NCBI GenBank assembly: GCA_030041385.1
Contig: JASHNY010000020.1
Location: 43,562-107,561, forward strand
DNA from: Alphaproteobacteria bacterium
GTDB lineage: Bacteria; Pseudomonadota; Alphaproteobacteria; ATCC43930; CGMCC-115725
Reading direction: 5' to 3'
DNA length: 64,000 bases
Shown here piece after piece: positions 47,629-55,739 of this stretch. The notes under the pieces are model-generated. The model saw nothing but the letters and a program-made list of their open reading frames with translations, did no database searches and was not told the DNA's origin. Position 1 is the first letter of the stretch, and every line of letters starts with the position of its first letter. The position numbers and the translations under genes are program-made.

Positions 47629-48776
47629 ATGCCGAGTTCGCGCAGGATCCTGGCGCGGTCGGCGTCGAGGTCGGGCGAGGGTGCACGGGTCGCGGGATCG
47701 GCGAAGGCGGAAAACTTCATCGGGTTGCCGGCGAGCTTGAGCGGCCCGGTCACCGGATCGTCGACCGCGACCAGCATGTTGCGCGCCGCGGCCTGCGGGT
47801 GGGCGATGGCCTGGGCGACGTTGTTGACCGGACCGCACGGAATTCCCGCAGCTTCCAGCACGCCGAGCCAGTGGTCGGTCGAGTGCGCGGCGAGGATCGC
47901 GTCCAGTTCGGCCTTCAATTGCGGCTGGTGCTGGTTGCGCAGCGGGTTGGTCTTGTAGTCCGGGTTTTCGGCCAGGTCGGGACGGCCGAGCGCCTCGGTC
48001 AATTTGACCCACAGCCCGTCATTGCCGGCGGCGATGATGATGTTGCCGTCGGCGGTCGAAAACGCCTCGAACGGTGTGATCGAGGGGTGCCGCGCGCCCA
48101 TCGGTCCAGGAATCTCCCCGCTCGTCGTGTAGCGCATGATCGCGTTTTCGAGCAGCGCCAGCTGGCAATCGAACAGGGCGACATCGACCTTGGTCGCCTC
48201 GCCGGTGCGCTCCCGGTGCAACAACGCGGCGTTGAGCGCGATCGTCGTGTAGAGCCCGCCGGCGAGGTCCCCGATCGAGGTGCCGATCCGGGTCAGCGGC
48301 ATGCCGGGATGGCCGGTGATGCTCATGATGCCGCCCAGCCCCTGTACCACCATGTCGTAGGACGGGTAGTGCGAATAGGGCCCGGTGTGGCCAAACCCCG
48401 AGGCGGCGGCGTAGACGAGGCGGGGATAGCGGGGATGCAGGGTTTCCCAGCCATAGCCGAGCTTTTCCATCGTGCCGGGGCGGAAATTCTCGACCACGGC
48501 ATCCGCCTTGTCCAACAGGCGCTCGAAAATGTCGCGGTCGCCGGGCGCCTTGAGATCGAGCGCGATCGACTCCTTTCCCCGGTTGACCGAGGCAAAATAG
48601 GTTGATTTGCCGTTCTTGAACGGCCCGTAATGGCGCGCATCGTCGCCGGTCTTCGGCACCTCGACCTTGATGACCCGCGCGCCCAGCTCGGCGAGCAACA
48701 ACGTGCAATAGGGCCCGGCGAGAATTCGCGACAGGTCGACGATGGTGATGCCGGAGAGCGGGCCGGGCTGCGACAT
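47625..48776 (-). CDS. CaiB/BaiF-family (type III) CoA-transferase
   Basis: A 383-residue family III CoA-transferase. The N-terminal VDLSRILAGPYCTLLLAELGA, the KVEVPKTGDD segment with catalytic aspartate, and ENFRPGTMEKLGYG are diagnostic. These transfer CoA between carboxylic acids such as formate/oxalate, carnitine or succinate partners. It is first in a minus-strand set with the penicillin acylase and threonine ammonia-lyase, linked by 4-base overlaps. An AGAGGAC ribosome site precedes the ATG at 48776. Confidence 0.92.
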   Translation of the reverse strand: MSQPGPLSGITIVDLSRILAGPYCTLLLAELGARVIKVEVPKTGDDARHYGPFKNGKSTYFASVNRGKESIALDLKAPGDRDIFERLLDKADAVVENFRPGTMEKLGYGWETLHPRYPRLVYAAASGFGHTGPYSHYPSYDMVVQGLGGIMSITGHPGMPLTRIGTSIGDLAGGLYTTIALNAALLHRERTGEATKVDVALFDCQLALLENAIMRYTTSGEIPGPMGARHPSITPFEAFSTADGNIIIAAGNDGLWVKLTEALGRPDLAENPDYKTNPLRNQHQPQLKAELDAILAAHSTDHWLGVLEAAGIPCGPVNNVAQAIAHPQAAARNMLVAVDDPVTGPLKLAGNPMKFSAFADPATRAPSPDLDADRARILRELGM

Positions 48777-48921
48777 GCCACGATGTCCTCTTGGTTCGAG
48801 CGGGTCCGCGCTCAATAGCGCAGAGCGGCCGGCCCCCGCAATCCGGGTGCACGCAATCGCCGTGACGGCAATCAGCCGAAAGGCTATCTTGGTGCGCTCG
48901 CTCGGTCGGGGGAAAGATCCG

Positions 48922-49134
48922 ATGGCGCGCGGCGTCGACAGCGACGAGGCGGAGGCGCGGCGCACGGCAGCCCTGATGGGGCTGGCCGTGATCCTGGCCT
49001 TGGCTATTGTTGCGGTGGTGCTGGTGCGTGCTTTGCAGGAAAAAGGGCGGCTTGAGGATTGCCTGATGGAAGGGCGCACGAATTGCGCGCCGATCCACGT
49101 CTCGACGGTGCACCGCTCGGGCGATGTCCGTTAA
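48922..49134 (+). CDS. Small single-pass membrane protein
   Basis: A 70-residue protein with a charged N-terminus (DSDEAEARR), one membrane helix (ALMGLAVILALAIVAVVLV) and a short tail with EDCLMEGRTNC, whose two cysteines may bind metal or form a disulfide outside the membrane. GGGGGAAAG precedes the ATG at 48922. I recall similar short hypothetical proteins in alphaproteobacteria but no function. Confidence 0.65.
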   Translation: MARGVDSDEAEARRTAALMGLAVILALAIVAVVLVRALQEKGRLEDCLMEGRTNCAPIHVSTVHRSGDVR

Positions 49135-49160
49135 TACGGAATCGACTCGCGATCGCGCGT

Positions 49161-49233
49161 TGGCCGGGCATGACCCGGCCATCTGCAAATTATTTCAAGG
49201 GGTTCTTGGGCTCCCGGATCAACTCCGGGGGAG
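49161..49233. repeat. Pair of intergenic palindromes
   Basis: TGGCCGGG/CCCGGCCA (49161-49181) is a perfect 8-bp hairpin with a CATGA loop. A second imperfect one, CTCCCGGA with TCCGGGGGAG, covers 49211-49233. Both carry the CCCGG core of the repeat type seen at 16357-16426 and 54873-54934. Neither has a T-tract. Confidence 0.5.
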
Positions 49234-49288
49234 GCGAGAAACGGGAACCCCCCGATCCGACAGAACCATGGTCTAGGCCGGGGCCGCC

Positions 49289-50311
49289 GTGACGATCGAC
49301 CAAGTGCCCGACGGCAATTTCATCTTTCCGTGCCTCGACGGGCATACCTGCGGCAACCCGGTGCGGCTGGTCATCGGCGGCGCGCCGGTGGTGAAGGGCG
49401 CGACGATGAGCGAGCGCCGCCAGGATTTCATCGCCCGGTTCGATTGGGTGCGCCGTTCGCTGATGTTCGAGCCGCGCGGCCACGATGCGATGTCGGGCGG
49501 CATCCTCTACCCGCCGCTGCGCGAGGATTGCGACATCGCAATCCTGTTCATCGAGGTCACCGGCTGCCTGCCGATGTGCGGTCATGGCACGATCGGCGCG
49601 GTGACGATGGCGCTCGAACACGGGCTGGTGTCGCCTCGCGTCGAGGGGCAGGTCGATATCGACGCGCCGGCCGGGCGGGTTTCCGCCGAGTATGTCCGCA
49701 ACGGCCCCTATATCGACACGGTGCGGCTGCGCAACGTCGCCTCGTACCTCGCGAGCGAAGGGGTGCCGGTCGCGGTCGAAGGGCTCGGAGAAATCGTCGT
49801 CGATATCGCTTATGGCGGCAATTTCTACGCGATCGTCGAGCCGCAGAAGGCGTTTCCCGACCTCGATGCCGTGTCGCTCGACTGGCTGTTGCACTGGAGC
49901 CCGGTACTCCGCCGGCGGGTCAACGAAACCGTATCGGTCGCGCATCCCGAGGATGCGACGATAACGGGGGTCAGCCATATCCAGTGGATCGGCGCGCCGC
50001 GCGATCCCGCGGCGCACGGCCGCAACGCGGTGTTCTATGGCGAACGGGCCATCGACCGCTCCCCCTGCGGCACCGGCACGTCGGCCCGGATGGCGCAACT
50101 CGCGGCCAAGGGGCGGCTCTCGGTCGGGGCCGAGTTCGTGCACGAAAGCATCATCGGCACCCTGTTCGAGGGGCGGGTCGAAGCGGCGACCGAGATCGCC
50201 GGTCACGCCGCGATCGTGCCGAGCGTCGCCGGCTGGGCGCGATTGCACGGGCTCAATACGATTTTCGTCAATGCCCGCGATCCGATGCGCGGCGGCTTTC
50301 AGCTGATTTGA
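49289..50311 (+). CDS. 4-hydroxyproline epimerase / proline-racemase family
   Basis: A 340-residue cofactor-free epimerase. The two catalytic cysteines are present: Cys97 in MCGHGTIG and Cys260 in SPCGTGTSARMA. With both cysteines it should be a racemase or epimerase and not a dehydratase; the pattern favours trans-4-hydroxy-L-proline 2-epimerase. It starts the hydroxyproline catabolic route, though the downstream oxidase and dehydratase genes are not nearby. The GTG start at 49289 has only a weak ribosome site. Confidence 0.9.
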   Translation: MTIDQVPDGNFIFPCLDGHTCGNPVRLVIGGAPVVKGATMSERRQDFIARFDWVRRSLMFEPRGHDAMSGGILYPPLREDCDIAILFIEVTGCLPMCGHGTIGAVTMALEHGLVSPRVEGQVDIDAPAGRVSAEYVRNGPYIDTVRLRNVASYLASEGVPVAVEGLGEIVVDIAYGGNFYAIVEPQKAFPDLDAVSLDWLLHWSPVLRRRVNETVSVAHPEDATITGVSHIQWIGAPRDPAAHGRNAVFYGERAIDRSPCGTGTSARMAQLAAKGRLSVGAEFVHESIIGTLFEGRVEAATEIAGHAAIVPSVAGWARLHGLNTIFVNARDPMRGGFQLI

Positions 50312-50320
50312 GCGGCGCGC

Positions 50321-50566
50321 CTATTTCTGCGGTTCCTCGGGTTCGCGCGGCGGCAGGTTGTTGCCTTCCAGGCACGCCTTCAGCGCGGCGTTGCGCTGTG
50401 CGTAGGCCTGGGCGGTGTAGTCGGGAAACGCGGCCTGGGCGTTGCGCGTGCACTTGTCCATCAGCGCCCAGTTCTTGATCGCCTGCTGACCGGCCTGGGT
50501 CGCCCGCGCCGGGCCGGCGGCGAGCCCGATCAACAACACCAGAAGCACCGCGCACAAACCGGCCAT
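50321..50566 (-). CDS. Small secreted protein with two cysteines
   Basis: An 81-residue protein with a signal peptide (MAGLCAVLLVLLIGLAAGPARA) and a mature part of about 57 residues containing DKCTRNAQAAFPDYTAQ and KACLEGN; the paired cysteines suggest a helical hairpin disulfide. GGGGGAG lies 6 bases before the ATG at 50566, which decides the start over the upstream options. The function is unknown. Confidence 0.68.
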   Translation of the reverse strand: MAGLCAVLLVLLIGLAAGPARATQAGQQAIKNWALMDKCTRNAQAAFPDYTAQAYAQRNAALKACLEGNNLPPREPEEPQK

Positions 50567-50688
50567 CACCATCTCCCCCGGCACCATCCGCCGCCGCCAT
50601 GCCCGATTATACGCCGCCGCGCGCCGACCGTTGCGCCGGTGCCGAAACTCAGGCTCCATGGCGCGGCCAGCGAGGAAGGAGATGGCGG

Positions 50689-51309
50689 ATGCTGAAGATC
50701 TGGGGGCGGACGACCTCGTCCAACGTACAGAAGGTGCTGTGGTGCTGCGCCGAGCTCGACATCCCGTACGACCGCACCGATTGGGGCGGGCCGTTCGGCG
50801 GCAACCGCGACCCCGAATACTTGAAGCTCAATCCGAACGGGCTGGTGCCGACGGTGATCGATGGCGACCTCGTGATGTGGGAATCGAATACGATCTGCCG
50901 CTATCTGTGCGCGACCCGCGGCGGCGAGCGGCTCTATCCGCGCGATCCGGCGGCGCGCACCCATGTCGAGCGCTGGATGGACTGGCAGCTGGCCGTGATC
51001 GGCGCGCCGATGGGCGGGCTGTTGCAGGGTCTCGTTCGCGCCAAGCCCGAGGAGCGCGACGCCGCCGCGATCGAGGCGGCCCGGCGGCGTGCGGTGGTGG
51101 CCTGGACGATCGTCGACGACGCCGTGGCCAGCCGCCCGTATCTCGGCGGCAACGACCTGTCACTGGCCGAGATCGTGCTGGGAACGCAAATCTATCGCTG
51201 GTTTAACTTTCCGATCGAGCGCCCGGAACTGAAAAACCTGCGGGCGTGGTACGAGCGGTTTCGTAATCGCCCAGGTTTCAAGCAGCATATCGCGATGCCG
51301 ATTACGTGA
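50689..51309 (+). CDS. Glutathione S-transferase family protein
   Basis: A 206-residue GST. The thioredoxin-like N-terminal domain has the active serine region TTSSNVQKVLWCCAEL, the cis-proline NGLVPTV and the glutathione gamma-glutamyl contact ESNTICRYL; the helical C-terminal domain carries DLSLAEIVLG. It could conjugate or isomerise small electrophiles. AAGGAG precedes the ATG at 50689. No metabolic partner is evident nearby. Confidence 0.92.
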   Translation: MLKIWGRTTSSNVQKVLWCCAELDIPYDRTDWGGPFGGNRDPEYLKLNPNGLVPTVIDGDLVMWESNTICRYLCATRGGERLYPRDPAARTHVERWMDWQLAVIGAPMGGLLQGLVRAKPEERDAAAIEAARRRAVVAWTIVDDAVASRPYLGGNDLSLAEIVLGTQIYRWFNFPIERPELKNLRAWYERFRNRPGFKQHIAMPIT

Positions 51310-51398
51310 TCGCTCTGAACCATACCTGACGTTGCTTTTGCCCGATCGGCCTCTAAACTTGCCCCCGAACTGTATCGGTGGGCAACGCGAGAGGGGCC

Positions 51399-51866
51399 AT
51401 GAGAATATCGGCAACCTGCATCGCGCTGGCGGCGGCCCTGGCGGTTCTGGCTGGAGCGGGCGCGGCGCGGGCGCAGGACGGGATGGCGGTGGTCAAGCAT
51501 CGCCAGGACACGATGAAACGCATGGGTGAGGATCTGAAGACCATCCACCAGTATGGTCAGGGCAAGGCCGACCAGAAAAAAGCGGTCGCCGCCGCCGCGG
51601 ATATCACGACCACTCTTCCGAAGGTTCCGGAACTGTTTCCGAAGGGAACGGGCACGGCGGAGTTCCCCGGCAAATCCGGGGCCAAGCCGGCGATCTGGAC
51701 GGAGTGGGACAAGTTTCTCGGCGACGAGAAGAACACGGCGGCCAAGGCTGATGGTCTCCTCGCCCAGATCAAGGCCGGCGACAAGGCGGCAGCTCTCTCC
51801 GGTCCGGGCAAGCTGTGGAACAATGGCTGCCAGGGCTGCCACAAATCGTACCGCCAGAAGATCTAG
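51399..51866 (+). CDS. Cytochrome c-prime-like haem protein
   Basis: A 155-residue periplasmic cytochrome. A signal peptide of about 25 residues (cleaved near ARA-QD) precedes a four-helix-type mature protein whose single haem site CQGCH sits close to the C-terminus, followed by KSYR, as in cytochrome c-prime. Such proteins bind NO or shuttle electrons. GAGAGGGG supports the ATG at 51399. The next cytochrome gene begins within its 3' end. Confidence 0.87.
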   Translation: MRISATCIALAAALAVLAGAGAARAQDGMAVVKHRQDTMKRMGEDLKTIHQYGQGKADQKKAVAAAADITTTLPKVPELFPKGTGTAEFPGKSGAKPAIWTEWDKFLGDEKNTAAKADGLLAQIKAGDKAAALSGPGKLWNNGCQGCHKSYRQKI

Positions 51867-52746
51867 GGGTGAATTCCTTGCTGCCGCGCTGTGCGCAGCC
51901 GCGGCGGTCATGGGCATTCAGGCGGACCGGGCTGCGGCCGAACCCGGCGCGGTGGCGCGCGGCGCGTATCTTGCCGCGGCCGCAGGGTGCGACCAATGCC
52001 ACACCGACTCTGTGCGCCACGGCAGGCCCTATGCCGGCGGGCGCATGCTGGAGACGCAGTTCGGGCGCATCCCGACCCCGAACATCACCCCCGACAAGGC
52101 GACCGGGATCGGCGGCTGGAGCCTTGCCGATTTCCGGCGGGCGATGCGCTGGGGGGTGGCGCCGGACGATACCCATTACCTGCCGGCCTTCCCGTTTCCG
52201 TTCTACGCCCGGGTTACCGACGCCGATCTGGCCGATCTGAAGGCGTTTCTCGACAGTCTCCCGCCGGTCTCGACACCCGATCCGGCGGGCGCGGGGTCGA
52301 TCGCCTTGCTGGCGCGCGCCCGCGCCGCGATCGCGACGGCCTTGTCCCCGTCGCCCGGGCCGTGGCGACCCGATCCCGGCAGGGATGCGGCGTGGAACCG
52401 CGGCGCCTATCTGGTCGCCACGGTCGGCCGCTGCGGCGACTGCCACACGCCCCGCAACGCGCTCGGCGTGCCCGAGACGGATCGGTTCCTCGCCGGCGCG
52501 GCAGCCGGCGTGGACGGCAGGAAGGTGCCAAACCTGACCGCCGACGTGAAGACCGGCCTCGGCTCATGGAGCGAAGGCGATATCGTCAGGCTGCTCACGG
52601 ACGGCACCCTGCCGGACTTCGACACGGTCCAGGGCGCCATGGTCGAGATCGTCCGCAACACCGCCCGGCTGACCGACGCGGACCGCCATGCGATCGCGCA
52701 TTTCCTGCTGTCGCTGCCGGCGATGCCAGGCGCAGCAACGAAGTAG
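51823..52746 (+). CDS. Dihaem cytochrome c
   Basis: A 307-residue protein with two haem sites, CDQCHTDS and CGDCHTPRN, resembling the cytochrome subunits of periplasmic dehydrogenases. Each haem domain has a conserved methionine-side segment (TPNITPDKATGIGGWS; NLTADVKTGLGSWSEGD). The start is inferred as the ATG at 51823, which gives a basic n-region and hydrophobic core (FLAAALCAAAAVMGI) suitable for export but overlaps the upstream cytochrome by 44 bases. No dehydrogenase subunit gene is adjacent. Confidence 0.85.
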   Translation: MAARAATNRTARRSRGEFLAAALCAAAAVMGIQADRAAAEPGAVARGAYLAAAAGCDQCHTDSVRHGRPYAGGRMLETQFGRIPTPNITPDKATGIGGWSLADFRRAMRWGVAPDDTHYLPAFPFPFYARVTDADLADLKAFLDSLPPVSTPDPAGAGSIALLARARAAIATALSPSPGPWRPDPGRDAAWNRGAYLVATVGRCGDCHTPRNALGVPETDRFLAGAAAGVDGRKVPNLTADVKTGLGSWSEGDIVRLLTDGTLPDFDTVQGAMVEIVRNTARLTDADRHAIAHFLLSLPAMPGAATK

Positions 52747-52828
52747 CTTACGCGGCGTTTCGGTACTGGACGCTCGGTTGCGGGTTCCGCATGATGCGGC
52801 ATGAAGGGGGCGTTTTGGGCAGGAGCAG

Positions 52829-53872
52829 GTGGTGGCGCACGCGCGATCGGAGAACAGCCTCGCCCGCTTCGAACGGATCGCCCTGGTGTTGTCGGGCGGC
52901 GGCGCACTCGGCGCCTACCAGGCCGGGGCCTATGCCGCGCTCGAAAATGGCGGCGTGCGTCCGAACTGGATCGCCGGCACCGCGATCGGCGCGGTCAACG
53001 CCGCGATCATCGCCGGAAACCTGCCGCATGAACGGTCGTTGCGGCTGCGCCAGTTCTGGCAGGAACTAAGCCGGCGCACCGCCATCCGCGCGGAAGCCGG
53101 GTTGGGCCGGCGGGTGCGGCGGTTGTTCGAGCGCGGCGCCAGCCCGCGGCAGCGGGCCGCCGAGCCGGCCTTGCGCGAGCGTTCGGTGATCCCGGCCGGC
53201 GAATTGCGCGATCTGATCCACGACGCGGTCGATTTCGACCGGGTCAATGCCGGATCGGTGCGCGTCACGCTCGGCGCCGTCAACCTCGCCACCGGGGCCG
53301 AGACCTATTTCGACAACGACCGGCACGTATTGACTCTCGATCACGTCCTGGCCAGCACTGCCCTGCCGGGGATGGCGCCGGTGACGATCGAGCGCCAGTC
53401 CTATGCCGGTGCGGCCGTGTCGGTCGCCGCGCTCGACGACGCCCGGCCCGCCGACACGCTGTGCTTCGTCATCGACGGCTACGACCCGGTGCCCGGCGCC
53501 CGCGGCGGCATCAGCCGCTCGGCGCGCGAAATCGCAGCATTGCGCCGCAACCACGATCTGCGCCGGATGATCGCTCTGCTCGGCGAGCGGCTGCCGGCGA
53601 GCCAGCGGGGCGAGGCCGACATCCGCAAATGCCTGGCCGAAGCCAGCACCGCGACGATGACGATCCTGCATCTGGTGCACGAGGGCAATGCCGCCGAACT
53701 GGCCGCCAAGGTCGGAGATTTCTCGATGGCGGCGCTGATGCAGCGCTGGCAGGCCGGCGAGAGCGACGTGCAGACGAGCCTTGCGCACCCGCGCTGGCTG
53801 GCGCCGTCGCCGCGCCGGCTCGGCGTTGTCGTGCACGAGATGCGGGGCGGCGTCGCCGCGCCGCCGCGCTGA
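52829..53872 (+). CDS. Patatin-like protein lacking the catalytic dyad
   Basis: A 347-residue patatin-fold protein of the bacterial DUF3734-bearing group. The oxyanion segment LVLSGGGALGAYQAG is intact. The nucleophile motif GxSxG reads GTAIG, with alanine at residue 52, and the DGG/DGA motif reads AGA at 193-195. The usual serine-aspartate dyad is therefore absent, so hydrolase activity is unlikely. The rest of the fold is well kept without stops. It starts with a GTG after AGGAGC. It may be a regulatory or lipid-binding pseudoenzyme. Confidence 0.85.
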   Translation: MVAHARSENSLARFERIALVLSGGGALGAYQAGAYAALENGGVRPNWIAGTAIGAVNAAIIAGNLPHERSLRLRQFWQELSRRTAIRAEAGLGRRVRRLFERGASPRQRAAEPALRERSVIPAGELRDLIHDAVDFDRVNAGSVRVTLGAVNLATGAETYFDNDRHVLTLDHVLASTALPGMAPVTIERQSYAGAAVSVAALDDARPADTLCFVIDGYDPVPGARGGISRSAREIAALRRNHDLRRMIALLGERLPASQRGEADIRKCLAEASTATMTILHLVHEGNAAELAAKVGDFSMAALMQRWQAGESDVQTSLAHPRWLAPSPRRLGVVVHEMRGGVAAPPR

Positions 53873-53906
53873 AAGCCGGCGCACCGAACCCCAGCGGAGA
53901 GCGAAC

Positions 53907-54842
53907 ATGCCGTTGAAGAGCAAGGTCGTCATCACCTGCGCGGTGACCGGCTCGATCCACACCCCGACGATGAGCCCCTATCTGCCGCTGACCCCCGACG
54001 AGGTCGCGCGCGACGCGATCGCCGCGGCCGAGGCGGGCGCCGCCATCCTCCATCTGCACGCCCGCGACCCCAAGGACGGGCGCCCGACCCCGGACCCCGG
54101 CGTGTTCATGCAGTTTCTGCCGCGGATCAAGCAGGCGACCAAGGCCGTCGTCAACATCACCACCGGCGGCGGCCACGGCATGACGCTCGAAGAGCGGCTC
54201 GCCGCGCCGCTCCGCGCCAAGCCCGAGATGTGCTCGATGAACATGGGCTCGATGAATTTCGGGCTCTACCCGATGCTCGAGCGCTACAAGGAATGGAAAT
54301 ACGAGTGGGAGCCGCGCCAGCTTGAAATGACGCGCGACTTCATCTTTCGCAACACCTTCAAGGATATCGAACGCATTCTGAAGGATTTGGGCGAGGGGTG
54401 CGGCACCCGGTTCGAGTTCGAATGCTACGATGTCGGGCACCTCTATAACCTGGCGCATTTCCTCGATCGGGGCCTCATCAAGCCGCCGCTGTTCGTGCAG
54501 ACCATTTTCGGGATTCTCGGCGGGATCGGCGCCGACCCGGAAAACCTCGCCCACATGAAGCGGATCGCCGACAAATTGTTCGGCGACAGCTATGCCTGGT
54601 CGATCCTGGCGGCCGGGCGCCACCAGATGCCATTGATCACGATGGGCGCGATCATGGGCGGCAACGTGCGCGTCGGCCTCGAAGATTCGCTGTGGCTGGG
54701 GCGCGGCCAGCTGGCCAAAGGCAATGCCGAGCAGGTCAGCCGCATCCGCTCGATCCTCGAAAACCTGTCGCTCGAAATCGCCACCCCCGACGAGGCGCGC
54801 TCGTTGCTCGCCCTCAAGGGCGGCGACGATGTGGCGTTTTGA
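53907..54842 (+). CDS. BKACE-family beta-keto acid cleavage enzyme
   Basis: A 311-residue zinc-dependent TIM-barrel of the BKACE/DUF849 family. The metal histidines lie in LHLHARDP; NITTGGGHGMTLEER and SMNMGSMNFG are conserved. Such enzymes combine a beta-keto acid with acetyl-CoA to release acetoacetate and a new acyl-CoA; known substrates include 3-keto-5-aminohexanoate and dehydrocarnitine. The two CoA-transferase genes downstream could activate the acetoacetate. GGAGAG precedes the ATG. Confidence 0.92.
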   Translation: MPLKSKVVITCAVTGSIHTPTMSPYLPLTPDEVARDAIAAAEAGAAILHLHARDPKDGRPTPDPGVFMQFLPRIKQATKAVVNITTGGGHGMTLEERLAAPLRAKPEMCSMNMGSMNFGLYPMLERYKEWKYEWEPRQLEMTRDFIFRNTFKDIERILKDLGEGCGTRFEFECYDVGHLYNLAHFLDRGLIKPPLFVQTIFGILGGIGADPENLAHMKRIADKLFGDSYAWSILAAGRHQMPLITMGAIMGGNVRVGLEDSLWLGRGQLAKGNAEQVSRIRSILENLSLEIATPDEARSLLALKGGDDVAF

Positions 54843-54872
54843 GCGCAGGTTCTCGCTCGCGGTGCTACTTTG

Positions 54873-54934
54873 TCGTCATGCCCGGACTTGAGCCGGGCAG
54901 CTAGGGACCCGCGGGTCACGCCCGCGGATGACGA
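54873..54934. repeat. Intergenic palindromic element (TCGTCAT...ATGACGA)
   Basis: Outer arms TCGTCAT (54873-54879) and ATGACGA (54928-54934) enclose two small hairpins, GCCCGG...CCGGGC and CCGCGGG...CCCGCGG. This is a repeat type widespread between alphaproteobacterial genes. It fills the gap between the BKACE and CoA-transferase A genes. Confidence 0.7.
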
Positions 54935-54943
54935 GGGGAATAG

Positions 54944-55609
54944 ATGATCGACAAGCGGGTTAAGAACCTTGCCGACGCGGTTGCCGGGATCAAAGACGGT
55001 GCGACCGTGTTGTGCGGCGGGTTCGGCGGCGCCGGGTCGCCGGAGGCGCTCTATGCCGCGCTGCTCGAACAGGGCGCGCGCGATCTGGTCGTCGTCAACA
55101 ACAATGCCGGCACCGGGCGCACTGGCCTTGCCGGATTGATGGCGGCGGGGCGAGTGCGCAAGATCATCTGCTCCTATCCGCGCAGCTCCGGCTCGGTGGT
55201 GTTCGAGGAATTGTACAAGGAAGGCAAGATCGAGCTCGAACTGGTGCCGCAAGGCATCCTCAGCGAGCGCATGCGCTGCGCCGCGGCCGGGCTCGGCGGG
55301 TTTCTGTCGCCGGTTGGGATCGGCACGCAGCTGGCGGAGGGCAAGGAAGAGCGCGAGATCGACGGGCGCCGCTATGTGCTCGAGAAACCGCTGAGGGGCG
55401 ATGTCGCCCTGGTCAAGGCCGATCGCGGCGACCGCTGGGGCAACCTCAGCTACAACAAATCCGCGCGCAACTTCAATCCGACGATGGCGCAGGCCGCCGC
55501 GCTGGCGATTGCCCAGGTGCGCCGCTTCGTCGAGCTTGGCGAGATCGATCCCGAGCAGGTGATCACACCCGGGATTTTCATCGATCGCCTGGTCGAGGTG
55601 CCGGGATAG
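54944..55609 (+). CDS. 3-oxoacid CoA-transferase subunit A
   Basis: A 221-residue family I CoA-transferase alpha subunit. The N-terminal LADAVAGIKDGATVLCGGFG, the VVNNNAG segment and the GGFLSPVGIGTQLAEGK stretch are diagnostic. With the beta subunit encoded downstream it moves CoA from succinyl-CoA to acetoacetate or 3-oxoadipate. Sequence does not separate ScoA from PcaI/CatI. The neighbouring BKACE favours acetoacetate. Confidence 0.92.
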   Translation: MIDKRVKNLADAVAGIKDGATVLCGGFGGAGSPEALYAALLEQGARDLVVVNNNAGTGRTGLAGLMAAGRVRKIICSYPRSSGSVVFEELYKEGKIELELVPQGILSERMRCAAAGLGGFLSPVGIGTQLAEGKEEREIDGRRYVLEKPLRGDVALVKADRGDRWGNLSYNKSARNFNPTMAQAAALAIAQVRRFVELGEIDPEQVITPGIFIDRLVEVPG

Positions 55610-55618
55610 TTTCCTTCG

Positions 55619-55716
55619 TCATTGCGAGGAGCGCAGCGACGCGGCAATCTCGCGGGGCTGAGCCTCCTGCGGTGCGAGATTGCTTCCCCGCGGGTCAGGC
55701 CCGCGGGTCGCAATGA
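55619..55716. repeat. 98-base intergenic inverted repeat between the CoA-transferase subunits
   Basis: Outer arms TCATTGCGA (55619-55627) and TCGCAATGA (55708-55716) are exact inverse copies. Inside are a second pair, CAATCTCG and CGAGATTG, and a GC-rich hairpin CCCGCGGG...CCCGCGGG. The left arm is copied at 33152-33181 and a worn right arm may remain at 2717-2744. It sits between two genes that need equal expression, so it is probably transcribed. Confidence 0.75.
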
Positions 55717-55739
55717 CAGGGAAGAGACGGGGGTCTTCG

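Noticed and set aside
45355..47958. 867-codon plus-strand open frame antisense to the penicillin acylase
   Set aside because: It is a by-product of high GC codon bias; its translation is arginine- and glycine-rich without domains, whereas the minus frame has clear acylase motifs. The same holds for long antisense frames over glyA, lnt, murJ and typA.
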